A stretch of DNA of 64,000 nucleotides from Nemophila menziesii (Eukaryota > Streptophyta > Magnoliopsida > Boraginales > Hydrophyllaceae), in assembly GCA_029959085.1 (NCBI GenBank), contig JARWIR010000016.1, positions 25,896,700 to 25,960,699 on the forward strand, written 5' to 3'. Shown in pieces: positions 11,898-23,927 of this stretch; the stretch's first letter is position 1, and every line of letters begins with the position of its first letter. Made by a program: the position numbers and the translations under genes. Below the pieces are notes generated by a model that did no database searches, was not told the DNA's origin, and was given only the letters and a program-made list of their open reading frames with translations.

Positions 11898-11939
<42 letters not shown>
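11898..11939. repeat. poly(T) tract next to Athila-1 3' LTR
   Basis: Uninterrupted run of about 42 T. The corresponding tract in Athila-2 is 23 T at 29185-29207 and lies 3.3 kb from its LTR, so this tract marks a deletion junction. Confidence 0.9.
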
Positions 11940-11940
<1 letters not shown>

Positions 11941-11996
11941 AAAACGCACCAAAACGCTGGACCCCAAGACGCTGGGTCAGGGATTTTTCTCGCCGA

Positions 11997-12384
11997 AACC
12001 GGGTACCCGGTTCTATGGAATGCGGGTTCCCGGATTTCCTCGCTGGCGCGAATCAAAACGCGCCAAAACGCAGCACCCTGAAACGCTGGACCAGAAAATT
12101 TCATCAACAGCAGCTCCGAAACCGGGTACCCGGTTCTGCCAAATGCGGGTACCCGGATTTGTGTCGATGGCGCGAATCAAAACGCACGAAAACGCAAGCC
12201 ACCAAAACGCTGGGTCAGAGTTTTTCAGAAATCACAGCACCAAAACCGGATACCCGGTTCTGCCAAATGCGGGTACCCGGATTCTGACGCTGTGACATTA
12301 CCCAAACGCCAAGTGTTGCGTTAAAAGTGGTTGGTACCAGCTCCAAAACCGGGTCCCCGGTTTTGTGAAACCGGGTTCCCGGTT
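11997..12384. repeat. paired-palindrome array, Athila-1
   Basis: Four units, each a pair of GTAC- or near-GTAC-centred palindromes. Unit 1: 11997-12012 AACCGGGTACCCGGTT and 12023-12033. Unit 2: 12120-12135 and 12146-12156. Unit 3: 12244-12259 and 12270-12280. Unit 4: 12347-12362 and 12369-12384. Units are about 103-124 bp apart, embedded in GGCGCGAATCAAAACGC-type spacer. The array lies between the pol stop and the 3' LTR. Function unknown. Confidence 0.85.
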
Positions 12385-12617
12385 TCTCCTGGACATCCAA
12401 CCTCTTTTTCTTCTGTTTTCGCCAAATCGACCCCAAACTCAAGTCCTTTTTACCCCTGAAATCATCAAAAACAACTACCCTTCCTCATTTCTTAATAAAA
12501 ACAATAAAATTACGAAAATCAAACTAATCTAAATTGCAAAAATAGAAAAACTCAGCTAATATACAAGTAATTGGCTTTTGTTTAACGTCGTTAAGCTCGA
12601 CGGGTTACCTCACGCTT

Positions 12618-15600
12618 CTAAGGATTCTCGAGGAGATACATGACCTCCCCGGGATGTGGATCTTCCGAGCGATTGGTATCTTCACCTCCATGGTATATCT
12701 TTAATCTGTGACCGTTAACCATAAAGGTACGGTTCTCTAGCGGATGTTCTATTTCTATCGCCCCATGAGGTGTAACTTTGGTCACTATGTATGGACCTGA
12801 CCACTTAGATCTTAACTTACCCGGAAAATTGCTGAACTTTGAATTATACTTTAATACTTTTTGCCCCACTTCAAAGTTCTTTGGACGAATCCGATTGTCA
12901 TGCCATTTCTTTGTATTTTCTTTGTAAAGTTTAGCATTTTCATAGGCATGCAATCGGAATTCGTCAAGTTCATTGAGCTTCATCATACGATTCTTTCCGG
13001 CTAAGATAGGATCTAAGTTCAACTGCGCAATCGCCCAATAGGCACCCATTTCAAGCTCTAAAGGTAAGTGACAAGCCTTACCATACACCATACGATATGG
13101 AGATGCACCAACTGGAGTCTTAAACGCAGTACGATAGGCCCACAATGCATCATCTAACTTCATTGACCAATCTTTTCTTGTAGGACCAACGGTTTTCTCT
13201 AGGATTGACTTGACTTCACGGTTCGAAACTTCAGCTTGACCATTGGATTGTGGATGGTATGCAGTAGATACACGGTGTCTAACTCCATATTTCTCTAGAA
13301 CGGTCTTCAGATATTTATTAACGAAATGAGATCCTCCATCGCTAATAATCACTCTAGGTGTGCCATGTCTAGTGAAAATATGTGATTTCAAGAACTTGAT
13401 CACCACTCGTGAATCATTGGTAGGTAAAGCCACCGCTTCTACCCACTTAGATACATAATCAACAGCTAATAAAATAAAGAGGTTACCATTTGAAGGGACG
13501 AAAGGACCCATAAAGTCTATGCCCCAAACATCGAATATCTCAACCTCTAACACATTATTACGTGGCATCTCATCCCTTTTAGATATGTTTCCGGTAAACT
13601 GGCATCTCGAACATTTCTTAACATATTCATGGCAATCTTTAATAAGAGAAGGCCAGTAAAAACCTGATTGAAATACCTTTGCAGCAGTTCTGTCTCCTTT
13701 GAAATGTCCTCCATATAATGAATCATGGCATCCAGCTATAATGGCTTGAGTCTCTTCCCTTGCTACACATCTTCGTATCATTTGGTCAGCACAAACTTTA
13801 TAGAGGAACGGATCCTCCCAAAAGAACTGTCTAGCACGATGAGCTAACCTCTTTCTTTCTTGATAAGTAGAACCTTCAGGAAAAACACCACTCACCACTA
13901 AATTTGCAATATCTGCATACCAAGGAGCTTCATAATCTCGAACAACGAATAAACTCTCATCAGGAAACTCTTCTCTAACTGCTTCAGTACCACTATTCAT
14001 CTCTGAACCCTCTAAGCGCGATAGATGATCTGCAACCTGATTCTCACAACCCTTTCTATCTTTGATCTCTAAATCGAACTCTTGAAGTAATAACACCCAT
14101 CTGATTAACCTTGGTTTCGCATCTTTCTTCTCCATAAGAAATCTGATCGCGGAATGATCTGTATAAACAATAACTTTCGCTCCAAGAAGATAAGAGCGAA
14201 ATTTATCAAACGAATAGACAACTGCTAGCAACTCCTTTTCTGTAACTGTGTAATTAATCTGAGCACCACTAAAAGTTTTACTAGCATAGTAAATTGAATG
14301 AAAAACTTTCTCTTTTCTCTGTCCCAATACAGCTCCCATACATAAATCACTCGCATCACACATAACCTCAAACGGTAAATTCCAATCTGGAGGTAACACT
14401 ATAGGAGCAGAAATGAGTTTTTCCTTGATTGTTTTGAAGGCCGCTAAACAAGCTTCATCAAAAAGAAATTTGCAATCCTTTTCGAGTAAGTTGCATAACG
14501 GTTTAGCAATCTTAGAAAAATCCTTAATAAAACGCCTATAAAAACCAGCATGGCCAAGAAAACTCCTTACCCCTTTAACAGAAATGGGAGGGGGAAGAGT
14601 TTTAATTACCTCTATCTTTGCTCTATCAACCTCTAAACCAACACTCGAAACTTTGTGACCCAGAACAATACCTTCGCGTACCATGAAGTGACACTTCTCC
14701 CAGTTGAGCACCAAATCTGTTTCCTTGCATCTCACTAACACTTTCTCCAAGTTGTCCAAACATATATCAAAATCATCACCAAACACGGAGAAATCATCCA
14801 TGAACACTTCAAGGAAATTATCTATCATGTCCCAGAAGATGGCCATCATACACCTTTGAAAAGTAGCGGGAGCGTTACACAATCCAAATGGCATTCTGCG
14901 ATATGCAAAAGTACCAAATGGGCATGTAAAGGTAGTCTTATGTTGATCTTCTGGAGCCACGTAAATCTGATTGTACCCGGAGTACCCATCCAAGAAGCAA
15001 TAGTACTCTCTTCCGGCTAATTTGTCTAACATCTGATCAATGAAGGGCAAAGGAAAATGATCTTTTCTGGTGGCCTTGTTCAGTTTTCTGTAATCCATGC
15101 AAACTCTCCATCCAACTACCGTTCTTGAAGGAATCGCCTCATTTTTATCGTTAAGAACTGTTGTAATTCCTCCTTTCTTCGGTACACACTGAACTGGACT
15201 CACCCATTCACTACTCGAAATGGGATAAATAATCCCCGCATCTAAAAGCTTAATCACCTCCTTCTTCACCACATCCTTCATGGCTGGCATTAATCTTCTC
15301 TGACCTTCAACTGAGCGTGCATTAACATCTTCTAGTATGATTTTGTGTTGACAATAGGATGGACTAATGCCTTTGATATCAGCAATTGTCCAGCCTATTG
15401 CTTCTTTGTTGGCTCTTAACACACGCAACAGTTTATCCTCTTGAGGACCTGTTAAATTAGCTGAAACAATAACAGGTAGAGTTTCATTAGTACCCAAATA
15501 AGCATACCTCAAGTGTGCTGGCAATGGTTTTTCTTCCAATTCCGGAGGAGATTCAATTGAAGGTTTCTTTTTAGGAATAATCTCCCCCGGTTCTCTCACA

Positions 15601-18293
15601 GGTTCATAGGCAAGACGCCTATATTTTGGATTTTCAGAATTGAGAGCTGCCACTGTTTCTGTAAGCTCCTCCATCATCTCAGGTGAATCTAATGTCAAAG
15701 CAGCCTGCAAGATATCATCAAAATTTAAACAATTAAATACCTCTTGCGATGCTTGCTCTACTACATCCATTCTGAAGCAATCTTCCTGAGAATCTGGGAA
15801 TTTCATGGCTCGAAATACATTGAATTTCACTTCCTCATCTTGTATCCTCATCGTTAATTCGCCATTCTCTACATCGATCAATGTCCTCCCTGTAGCTAGG
15901 AAGGGTCTACCCAAAATAATGGGGACATTTCTATCTGCATTGTATTCAAGAATTACGAAATCAACAGGAAATATAAGTGTACCTGCCTTAACAAGGACAT
16001 CCTCAATACGGCCTTCAGGATGAGCAAGAGACCTGTCCGCCATTTGCAAGACCATAGAGGTGGGTCTTGCATTTCCAATTTTAAGCTTATCAAAGACTGA
16101 CTTGGGCATCAAGTTTATGCTTGCCCCCAAATCGCATAGCGCCTTTCCCTTCCATTCTTCTCCAATTGATATGGGAATCGTGAAACTCCCCGGATCAACT
16201 AACTTCGGAGGTAACTTACTCTGACAAATCGCACTACACTCTTCAGGAAGGCCAATCATCTCATTATCACAGTAGGGCCTTTTATTAGTGAGGGCCCTCT
16301 TCAAAAACTTCGTATACTTAGGAATATCTCGAATTGCCTCAAGTAACGGAATATTAATACTCAAACCCCTCACTCTATTGAAGAATTTCTGAAAATCACC
16401 CATATCACCCTTTTTCTGAACTCGCGATGGAAACGGTGGTGGAGGGCGATTGCTTACAATTTCATCTCTCTTTTTCGGAATTTCTCTTGGTCTTTCTATT
16501 TCTTCAACCTCACTATCTTTCTCATTCTCTTTCTCTTTCTCACCCCCTTCCTTTTCTTTTCTTGGAACTTCTTTCTCTTTCATAACGGGAAAAGGAGGTG
16601 GAAGGAGGTTCTTACCACTTCTTAATGTAACAGCCTTGCAATCTTCACGTTGTGTTGGATTTTCCGTATCGCTTGGAAGTTGTCCTTGTGGACGTTGATT
16701 GAGCTGTTTACTGATTTGACTCAGCTGATTCTGAAACATCTTCATATTTGCTTCAGCTGCATTTTGTCTTTCTATTGCAGCGTTCTGACGTTCTATTGCA
16801 GCGTTCTGACGTTCCATCGCTTGTGCTTGTAGAGCAATCAAATTTTCAACAGTTTTCTGAAGGGTGAGTACCCCTTCTTGTGGATGTGCAGGTAAAGCTT
16901 TCTGGTTTAGCGTTTCATCGTAAGTATTCTGAGGAGCTTGTCTTGGTACATAAGTATTCTGATTCTGTCCTCCTTGATAATTGTTTTGTGGTTTAGGATT
17001 ATAGTTATTACCTTGGGGACGCGGCTGATACGCATATGTAGGATTGGCTGCCCCATTAGGATTCGAATATTGAAACCCAGGATGGTTTCTGTTAGGTTGA
17101 TATCCATTACCACTCGAATTAAAATTACCTCTGTTGGACATAAACATCACTGATTCTTGATTATTCGGACAATTCTCTTCATCATGATCATCAACTCTAC
17201 AAATTGAACACATATAAACCTCTTGTGCAGCTTGCACAGCTACTTTCTTACCCGAAAATCCTTCTTTTACAGCTAAAGTAAGCTGCTTCAATTGTTGTTC
17301 CAAAGTGTTTTGAATCTTCGTTTCAAAGGTAGCAAATTTCTCTTCTATGTCAACATTATTAACACCCTTAACAGGTGTTCTCACTGATTTCCAACCAACT
17401 TCGTTCTTGACTGTTCGTTCTAAAATAATTTTGGCATGAGCTGGTTGAACTTGAAGGAAACCTGCACCACATAACGTATCTAACTTTTCTCTCGAATTCC
17501 CATCAAGGCCTCTATAAAAGATCTTAAGTTGTTGTTGTTCTGAATAGCCGTGATTGGGAACCTTACGCAAACACATCTGAAATCTTGTCCAACTCTTACC
17601 CAAAGTTTCATCATATTCTTGACGAAAATGCGTCAACTCTAATTCAGCATCTAACCTCATGTTACTTGGGTAATACCTGTCAAAGAAAGCAATCTCTAAT
17701 TGGTCCCAATTAGTAATCTTCGTAGGATCTTGCGTATCGTGCCATTCACTTGCTCCCTCAGTAACAAAGAACTTAAAAGCAGCAAAATACATCTGTTCTC
17801 TCGAAACACCTTGTGTGATATAAGAATCACATATCTGTTTGAATTTCTGTACTGCCCTAAGAGGATCTTCTGATGGTCTACCACGAAAATTACCAAAATT
17901 CTGGAACTGAGCTAACATACCCGAATCTGGACGGAAACGCGGAACATTAATATCTGGAGCACCTACTCCTATAGCTGGAGCACGGAATGGAACTTCTGGA
18001 GGACCATTAGTAAACCACGGATCATGATTCATCACTATCTGGACTGGAGGATTAGGATTTTGTGGTTGAACTTGAGGAATAACGCCTGGAGCTAAAGGTT
18101 GGCCATTAGCATCTAACTGGCCTTGTCCATTCTGTTGACCTTGAATAATGATATTCTCCATTCTGTTACTTAATTCTTCTACTTCTAAAGCTTCTCGTTC
18201 TCTTCTTCTTTTGTTCGCAAGTCTGATCAACGATTCTGGATTACTAAGGATCGGAGGTGTTGGCTCTAGATCCTTGAATAGCCTTCTTCGCAT
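12618..18293 (-). CDS. Athila gag-pol polyprotein, intact
   Basis: 1891 codons in one frame with no stop. Order: gag (about residues 120-300), CX2CX4HX4C zinc knuckle near 365 ([14 protein letters not shown]), Pro/Glu/Lys-rich linker, aspartic protease near 719 ([13 protein letters not shown]), reverse transcriptase with '[15 protein letters not shown]' and catalytic 'FMDDFS' near 1165, RNase H ('[14 protein letters not shown]'), integrase HHCC (H..H...C.RCQ) and DDE core ('DFMGPF', 'IISDGGSHF', '[18 protein letters not shown]'). This is the Athila arrangement. Start: the only upstream [12 protein letters not shown], 110 bp after the PBS. Two extra copies of a 7-residue repeat (ERQNAAI, about 16757-16822) distinguish it from Athila-2. 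All catalytic residues I can check are present. It makes the capsid and replication enzymes of the element. Confidence 0.95.
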   Translation of the reverse strand: MRRRLFKDLEPTPPILSNPESLIRLANKRRREREALEVEELSNRMENIIIQGQQNGQGQLDANGQPLAPGVIPQVQPQNPNPPVQIVMNHDPWFTNGPPEVPFRAPAIGVGAPDINVPRFRPDSGMLAQFQNFGNFRGRPSEDPLRAVQKFKQICDSYITQGVSREQMYFAAFKFFVTEGASEWHDTQDPTKITNWDQLEIAFFDRYYPSNMRLDAELELTHFRQEYDETLGKSWTRFQMCLRKVPNHGYSEQQQLKIFYRGLDGNSREKLDTLCGAGFLQVQPAHAKIILERTVKNEVGWKSVRTPVKGVNNVDIEEKFATFETKIQNTLEQQLKQLTLAVKEGFSGKKVAVQAAQEVYMCSICRVDDHDEENCPNNQESVMFMSNRGNFNSSGNGYQPNRNHPGFQYSNPNGAANPTYAYQPRPQGNNYNPKPQNNYQGGQNQNTYVPRQAPQNTYDETLNQKALPAHPQEGVLTLQKTVENLIALQAQAMERQNAAIERQNAAIERQNAAEANMKMFQNQLSQISKQLNQRPQGQLPSDTENPTQREDCKAVTLRSGKNLLPPPFPVMKEKEVPRKEKEGGEKEKENEKDSEVEEIERPREIPKKRDEIVSNRPPPPFPSRVQKKGDMGDFQKFFNRVRGLSINIPLLEAIRDIPKYTKFLKRALTNKRPYCDNEMIGLPEECSAICQSKLPPKLVDPGSFTIPISIGEEWKGKALCDLGASINLMPKSVFDKLKIGNARPTSMVLQMADRSLAHPEGRIEDVLVKAGTLIFPVDFVILEYNADRNVPIILGRPFLATGRTLIDVENGELTMRIQDEEVKFNVFRAMKFPDSQEDCFRMDVVEQASQEVFNCLNFDDILQAALTLDSPEMMEELTETVAALNSENPKYRRLAYEPVREPGEIIPKKKPSIESPPELEEKPLPAHLRYAYLGTNETLPVIVSANLTGPQEDKLLRVLRANKEAIGWTIADIKGISPSYCQHKIILEDVNARSVEGQRRLMPAMKDVVKKEVIKLLDAGIIYPISSSEWVSPVQCVPKKGGITTVLNDKNEAIPSRTVVGWRVCMDYRKLNKATRKDHFPLPFIDQMLDKLAGREYYCFLDGYSGYNQIYVAPEDQHKTTFTCPFGTFAYRRMPFGLCNAPATFQRCMMAIFWDMIDNFLEVFMDDFSVFGDDFDICLDNLEKVLVRCKETDLVLNWEKCHFMVREGIVLGHKVSSVGLEVDRAKIEVIKTLPPPISVKGVRSFLGHAGFYRRFIKDFSKIAKPLCNLLEKDCKFLFDEACLAAFKTIKEKLISAPIVLPPDWNLPFEVMCDASDLCMGAVLGQRKEKVFHSIYYASKTFSGAQINYTVTEKELLAVVYSFDKFRSYLLGAKVIVYTDHSAIRFLMEKKDAKPRLIRWVLLLQEFDLEIKDRKGCENQVADHLSRLEGSEMNSGTEAVREEFPDESLFVVRDYEAPWYADIANLVVSGVFPEGSTYQERKRLAHRARQFFWEDPFLYKVCADQMIRRCVAREETQAIIAGCHDSLYGGHFKGDRTAAKVFQSGFYWPSLIKDCHEYVKKCSRCQFTGNISKRDEMPRNNVLEVEIFDVWGIDFMGPFVPSNGNLFILLAVDYVSKWVEAVALPTNDSRVVIKFLKSHIFTRHGTPRVIISDGGSHFVNKYLKTVLEKYGVRHRVSTAYHPQSNGQAEVSNREVKSILEKTVGPTRKDWSMKLDDALWAYRTAFKTPVGASPYRMVYGKACHLPLELEMGAYWAIAQLNLDPILAGKNRMMKLNELDEFRLHAYENAKLYKENTKKWHDNRIRPKNFEVGQKVLKYNSKFSNFPGKLRSKWSGPYIVTKVTPHGAIEIEHPLENRTFMVNGHRLKIYHGGEDTNRSEDPHPGEVMYLLENP

Positions 18294-18403
18294 ACACCAA
18301 ACCTAAAAACCTGAAAAAGCTAACAAACAAAAAGCGTAAAACTGATAAAATAAAATAAATGCACTTATCACTAAAGGATAAACACCGTGGTCACACGCTA
18401 CCG

Positions 18404-18421
18404 TCCCCGGCAGCGGCGCCA
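18404..18421 (-). other. Athila-1 primer-binding site
   Basis: Minus strand TGGCGCCGCTGCCGGGGA, six bases inside the 5' LTR. It is complementary to the 3' end of plant tRNA-Asp apart from one position. It primes minus-strand DNA synthesis. Confidence 0.85.
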
Positions 18422-18427
18422 AAAACT

Positions 18428-19993
18428 TGGTGGTCCTTTGTGTGTTCTAAAAATAAATGTAAATGCTAATCGAACCACAACCGCAAGTGTACGGTTGTCC
18501 CAAGTAGTATGTATGATAATACAGATTCGTTCCAAGGACGGATGGTTGATCACAATGTTTAGCAAGTAGTGATTTATGCACTTATGAAAATAAAAGACAA
18601 TAAATTGTTTGTTTGGTTTTGTTTATTAATTCTAAATAAATGAAAGACAAATAATTAAATGCAAGTAGAAGCTAAGACGCAAGTAAAATAAGTGAAAACG
18701 CAATATGAGATGTAGTACTTGAGAACGCAAGGATCCTCCTAATTTTACTTTCTAACTTATGTTGTTTAAGGGCTAAATCAGTCAATTACAATGGTCGGGA
18801 TTCTAAATTCCTTATACCCCCGTCAGGGTGGACTATAAGGCAATCCTAAAGTGTCACTAGTCCCGTCAGGGTAAATATGATCCACCGTTGGATGATTAAG
18901 ATTTATTACCACTTTGGCCCTAGGATTAACTAAGTTCGTCAGAATCAATAGTTTTTATCCTAGATTGAACAATTATTTATGTACCTAAACCCCCCGTCAG
19001 GATGATCCATACGCCACATATATGGAATAGCTTAGATACTAATACCTAATTTTAGTTCGCGACTCTAAAATCAGTAAACATTCACAAATTGTCGAAAAGA
19101 GTAAAAGCCCTAATTTAATTTAATTCAATAAAAACCCAAATTCAACATTCGTTATAATAATAAAATCAAGATTCACCCATTGTTTTGTTCTCAAGCACTA
19201 ATGGAAATTTAGCTCATATTAAAATTAAAAACAAAATAAAAAGAAATGGAATTCATATTCGTTACAAAATTAAAATAAAAGAGAAACCTAATTTTCGGAA
19301 TAAGAATGACTACGAACGGAGCTATAGACCCACTCCAGCTCTTGTAGCTTCTCCTTTCTTCCTGCTGTAGCTTCTCTGGTGTTTTTTTAATCTTGTGGAA
19401 AGTGAATTGTATCTAAAATAAGAGTCCAGACCTCCTTTTATAGTTAAAAATTCGGACTAGGGCTTGGACCAGAAAATAAAAGCCTAATTAAATGTCCAAG
19501 CCCACTTTCTAAGCCCAAAATCCCGTAACTGATGACAGGCCTTCACTAAAACTGCTTTTCCCGATGCGTTACAACTCCGATTGACCTCATTCCAGTTGCT
19601 AAAGTTCCGTACTTCGATAAGGAATGTTTTCTCTTCAAAGGTCAGCGGCTCAATCAGCTCTTAAGTACCTCTAAAACAGCAATCAAGGGCCTGGAAAATG
19701 GATTTTCAGCTCTAAAATAAAATCTTCGGGATTTCTCTTCAAGTCTTGACTCTATCTTTTGATCTTTGACTTTATCTTCGGATTCCTTCCCTAGCTAACA
19801 TCTAAAAACCTGTAAACTTTACACTAAAAATACAATATTACGCGCAAAAGTTTAATAATTCAAAAATGCTAGAAATAAAAAGGGAAATCCGAATTATTGC
19901 ATATTTCATTCAAAAGTCTATCGAATTAATTAAATAAACACCAAAAATGATGTCTCCTAAGGGTCTAAAATAAGAACAATTAGGGAGACATCA
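18428..19993 (-). repeat. Athila-1 5' LTR
   Basis: 1566 bp. Minus strand TGATGTCTCC...GGACCACCA, adjoining the TSD GCGCC. It contains three CCCGTCAGG motifs (about 18818, 18862 and 18992) and the promoter TATA box. Confidence 0.95.
19434..19443 (-). promoter_or_regulatory. TATA box of Athila-1 5' LTR
   Basis: CTATAAAAGG on the minus strand. Transcription would start roughly 30 bases downstream, near 19405. The same box is at 11335-11344 in the 3' LTR, and a variant (CTTATAAAAG) is at 37101-37110 in Athila-2. Confidence 0.6.
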
Positions 19994-19998
19994 GCGCC

Positions 19999-21300
19999 AA
20001 ATTTAATAAATAATTTCTCACAATTAGTCAAGGGTTCCCAAAGCAGGTTCCCATATAGGGATAATAGTCAGAAGAATTCATCCTTATTGTACATATTCCA
20101 AATGAAAGCCTTTAGTCATACGTTGATCGATTCGTAAAAATGGTGTAACGTCAAGGATTTGGACCAATCTATAGTATACTATGCGTTTATCTGAGGGTTA
20201 TAATAACCCGAAATTTAAAATATGGCTGGCAGAAAAGCTAAATCTATATTGTGTGACATAATAACCAAGTCAACAAAGTATATTCGAGCAGAGAAAACAT
20301 GAAAGAATGTTATAGAACGGGTTAAAGAAAGAGAACCATGGTGAGAAATGTTCAGAGTCGGGTAATTAATGTCCGATATTAAAAAAAATTTAAAGGATAT
20401 GGTATAAGGGGTTTGGAAGAGTTGATTCGAGGGATGAAGATAGAATCCAAGAAGGTAATAATACTAGAGCATGGGATAAAATTCTATATGAGCTTCTGGT
20501 GAAAATGTAAAAGGAGATAAAAATGGAAGAAGTATGTTGGCCTCCAAATATGTTTGTCGATGTAAGCATGAGAGATAACACAAAGTATTGTTATTTTCAA
20601 AAGGACCACGAACACGATACTAACCACTGCAAGTAGCTAAAGTGTTAACTGGAAAGTTGAGAGACTTAAGCAAATTGTCCTATCCTTACGAGGGTAATAT
20701 GAGAATTAAGGAATCCAAGAATATAATAAGACCTAATAATCAAACAAGAACACATGAAATGATAAATACGATTTGTAGAGTTAACGGACCTAAAAGGAAT
20801 TTGCACATCCCCAACCAAATTAAGCTGGTCAGGGATATGAATTTGAAGTGAATAATATATCAAGGATGTCATAGGATAATCAACTATTTGGGTATGAGGT
20901 AAACATGATTACATGATTGCCTAAGAGTAGTAGGGTTTATGATTTTGAGATAAATACAATAGTTAGGGGCCCCGAGAGTGGGAGCTCTAGGAGCGAAAGA
21001 AAGAAGATGTGCAAGAAACGCATACTAGGAAACAATATGGTAATCCTACACATGGTGATGACATCTAATTCACTAACAATAAAGCACCACGTTGATATTT
21101 CCCATGACAATCCTTTAGTAATACTTGCATTCATCGAGAAGGGGCTTATGCATCGAGTTTGGTTGATACGGGAAGTTCAGTAGATCTATTGTGTGTGGGG
21201 GAATATGAACAACAAAAGATAGACCCGAGAGTTGCAAAACCATACACCGACCCTATCAAGGGATTTATAGGGCGGAGTTTCCGACCGACAGGTTTTATCA
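19999..21300 (+). pseudogene. element T gag 3' part and protease
   Basis: Continuation of element T after Athila-1. The first 330 bp are decayed gag. At 21162-21191 the codons read VDTGSSVDLL, the active-site motif of a Tat-type aspartic protease, preceded by 'HDNPLVILAFIEKGLMHRV' as expected. One T is missing just before the motif (about 21158-21161), so the upstream frame runs into a stop. No RT, RNase H or integrase follows, so the usual pol is absent rather than merely broken. Confidence 0.65.
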
Positions 21301-22140
21301 AGCATCCAGTGAGTATTGGTTAGGGGAACTTTCCAAAAAATGTCTTAGTATGCTTCCTATCGGCCGAATGCGATTCAACATACCATGATATGACTAGGAT
21401 AACCCTCTTAAACAAACTCCAAGTGTAGTCTCGACGTACCATCAAAAAATGAAATTACCAATACCTAACCATTATTCGCGGGGATAAAAATATGCACGAG
21501 AGTTCTACTTCGATTCCCTTGGGGGACCAGCCTTGACAGAAGAGGAGGTCGAAGGTAAACAACACTAAGAATCTGTCAGCTACTTTAAATGTTTTGTTTC
21601 AAACTTTTAAATTAAGACACGTGCTAGTTGACCCAATGTGGTCTTCGATACAATCTCTTTTTCCCTCATAGGGATTTTTTAAAAATGAAAATAGGAACCG
21701 TGAAAAAATATCCAACTATAATAAATATAGGTTGAAAGCTTCAAATGTTGTTAAAAATATTACCACCCTAAATAGTTGATAGAATGTAAAAGAAATTTCT
21801 TGGCTCCCTAAGGTCATCGACTATGGGATCGCTTAACAACATCCTGGCCTGAAAAAGTTAATAGAATGAAAAAAAAAATCTTGACTTGTTAAGATCATCG
21901 ACCTGGAGGTCAACCAATGGATTCCCCCACCTGAAAAAGTCGATAGGATGTAAAACACTTTTCTCAACTCCCTAAGATCATCTACTAGGGAGTCAACCAA
22001 TGAATACGTGACTTGAAAGATTCGATTAAATATAAAATAAATTTCTCAACTCCCTAAGATTATTCACTAGGGGGTCGACCAATGGGTTGTTGCCCTAAAA
22101 AGGTCGATAGAATGTAAAAAAAAATCATAAGACTAATTTT
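21301..22140 (+). repeat. element T: about 82-bp tandem repeats
   Basis: Non-coding stretch after the protease. From about 21775 to 22115 four diverged units begin at 21777, 21859, 21940, 22021 and (partial) 22103. The core contains GTCGATAGAATGTAAAA, a run of A, then CTCCCTAAGATCATCGACT and GGTCAACCAATGG. Confidence 0.7.
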
Positions 22141-22860
22141 GCATTGGCCTCATAATAAAAAGGCCAACACATTTATCAAAAAAGGCCAACTCCTCTAGCA
22201 TCAAAAAGGACAACGGCCGACTCCACTGGTAACTCGCCGCTGAAATCCTGATCAGGCTAGAGGGTTGTCCAAAGGCATAATAATAAGAACAACATAGCTC
22301 CGGTAATAAGTTCGATGTAACATCAACAATGAGACATACATATCTCTGGTATAAATTTTAATGTAGTATCAACAATAAGACCAACATATCTCTGGTAATA
22401 AAATCCCCATGTAGCATCGGAAAAATTAAGTCTGGCGTAGCATTCGACAAAAACACACCTATATTATTGAAAAAAATTATTTAGACGTAGCACTCGGTAG
22501 AAGTCCAACTATTGACATAAAATTCGACAAAAGGCTCAATGTATATTTGCATGGAGACCTGATTGTATCGGCGAGAAATTATCAGGAATATTGGTACTGG
22601 GTTAAAAATGTCATCGAGAAAGGTCAACCCGACAACATAGTTAATTAGAACTTGTTTTATTCTGAAGGAACTAATAAAGACATACAAAGTCTTGGCCAAC
22701 AAAATAAAGACCAACGAAGTCTTGGCGAACATTAGTAAAGAGAAACGAAGTCTTGGTGAACAAAAATAAAGATGAACGAAGCCTTGGAAACCAACGACAA
22801 AGACCAAAAAATAATTTGCAAAGTAATTAAGACCCTCTTAGTTTGAAGGCCAGGGGTCGG
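22141..22860 (+). repeat. element T: two further minisatellites
   Basis: About 22270-22480 carries 3-4 diverged copies around AACATATCTCTGGTAATAA / ATGTAGCATC. About 22665-22800 carries four copies of a roughly 36-bp unit with ACGAAGTCTTGG and AATAAAGA. The two units are unrelated in sequence to each other and to the 82-bp unit. Confidence 0.6.
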
Positions 22861-23624
22861 GTAAAAAAGTCATCGAGCATATAAAATTAGTCCTTTTTTA
22901 TAATATGAATAGCTCGAAGAAAGACAACAAATTTTAAGGTCTATAGAAAGAAAATGACAAGTCTTTTATATTTCCAAGGCAATGGAGTAATAGGGAATGC
23001 AATAAGCAAAGAAGATGCATTGAGAAATATAAGGAGAAAAGGAAAGAAAAGAAGAATAAAAGAAAGAGGATAGTTAATTAACCAACTTCAGTGTAGAGTT
23101 ACAATAAGTACAAAAGGAAACGCAACAAGTGCCATGGGTGAAATTACAAAGCAAGAAGAAAGCCTTAAATCAGAGGCAAGTCTGAGGCATCTGCTGATGT
23201 CTCGTCATAAACCCTTATGGAAAGCCTAATACATCCCTAACCAAAGGCATATTTGAAATAATCACCGAAGTCGTGTTGTAAATCTTTGAAAATAATACTA
23301 ATCAAGATACAAGTCGAAGCTACAAAGAAGAATTATCAAACGCATCGGGGATAAGGAGAAATTTGAACCTGCAAAATAGACAAAAAAGGAAAAGACGCAA
23401 AAAGGAATATCCTAACCCAGACATACGATGGTCGGAGCATATGATATATATATATATATAAGCATAAATAAAAGTAGTAGAGAAAGAGGAAATCCCCCAA
23501 ATTTCACCCGAGGGTAGTCAAACCAACCAACGCTTAGGATAAAGTGAAAAGGGAAATAGATGTTTGACCTTAAAAGGATCAATAACTATGATACAACAAA
23601 AAAAGTAAGTAAAATAATACGATC
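22861..23624. other. element T interior, non-coding
   Basis: Purine-rich sequence (GAAAGAAAAGAAG-type around 23030-23070) with a short (TA)n at about 23444-23460. No open frame and no recognised domain. Confidence 0.4.
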
Positions 23625-23927
23625 TCAAAAGACACAGTAAGCCTCAACTTGCATCTCTACCTCTTCTGATACCGTCAGCAAGCTAACATTATTCTCAACA
23701 AAATCATCTACTAGAACCCCTCCTCTTGTTTTAAGGATTGTAAAACACATATATAACAAAAAAGAGAGAATAAGAAAGACAAATAAAAAATAAACATGTC
23801 CCCACACTTCGGGATCAAGCAACAAAAATTCAACAACTGATGGAGAAGCTGGAAGGAATGGAGAAAGGTGTTTATGATCATAAAGTCTAAAAATGAAGGG
23901 TACATCTCTTAGATATATACTATGCAT
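23625..23927 (-). CDS. antisense open frame in element T (hydrophobic)
   Basis: 100 codons antisense to element T, overlapping by a few bases the end of the open frame at 23920-24282. It contains one hydrophobic stretch suggestive of a membrane segment. Unrecognised. It may be the frameshifted continuation of the antisense frame upstream, or chance. Confidence 0.2.
   Translation of the reverse strand: MHSIYLRDVPFIFRLYDHKHLSPFLPASPSVVEFLLLDPEVWGHVYFLFVFLILSFLLYMCFTILKTRGGVLVDDFVENNVSLLTVSEEVEMQVEAYCVF

Larger units (their letters stand above)
10329..19993 (-). mobile_element. Athila-1: young Athila-type Ty3-gypsy retrotransposon
   Basis: 9665 bp with a 5-bp target-site duplication GCGCC (10324-10328 and 19994-19998) inside element T gag. 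5' LTR 18428-19993, tRNA-Asp-type PBS 18404-18421, gag-pol 12618-18293, poly(T) tract 11898-11939, 3' LTR 10329-11894. By eye the LTRs differ at one internal site (10880 C, 18979 A) and at the terminal base (11894 C, 19993 A), so insertion is recent. Compared with Athila-2 it lacks the ORF2 gene and the normal PPT region. Confidence 0.95.

Noticed and set aside
12015..12295. Overlapping frames encoding repeated VPGF/RVPG words
   Set aside because: Caused by the palindrome repeats; the same words arise in several frames and both strands, without length conservation.
15805..16832. Plus-strand frames opposite Athila-1 gag
   Set aside because: Shadows of a strongly coding minus strand; the same shadows recur at the matching place in Athila-2.
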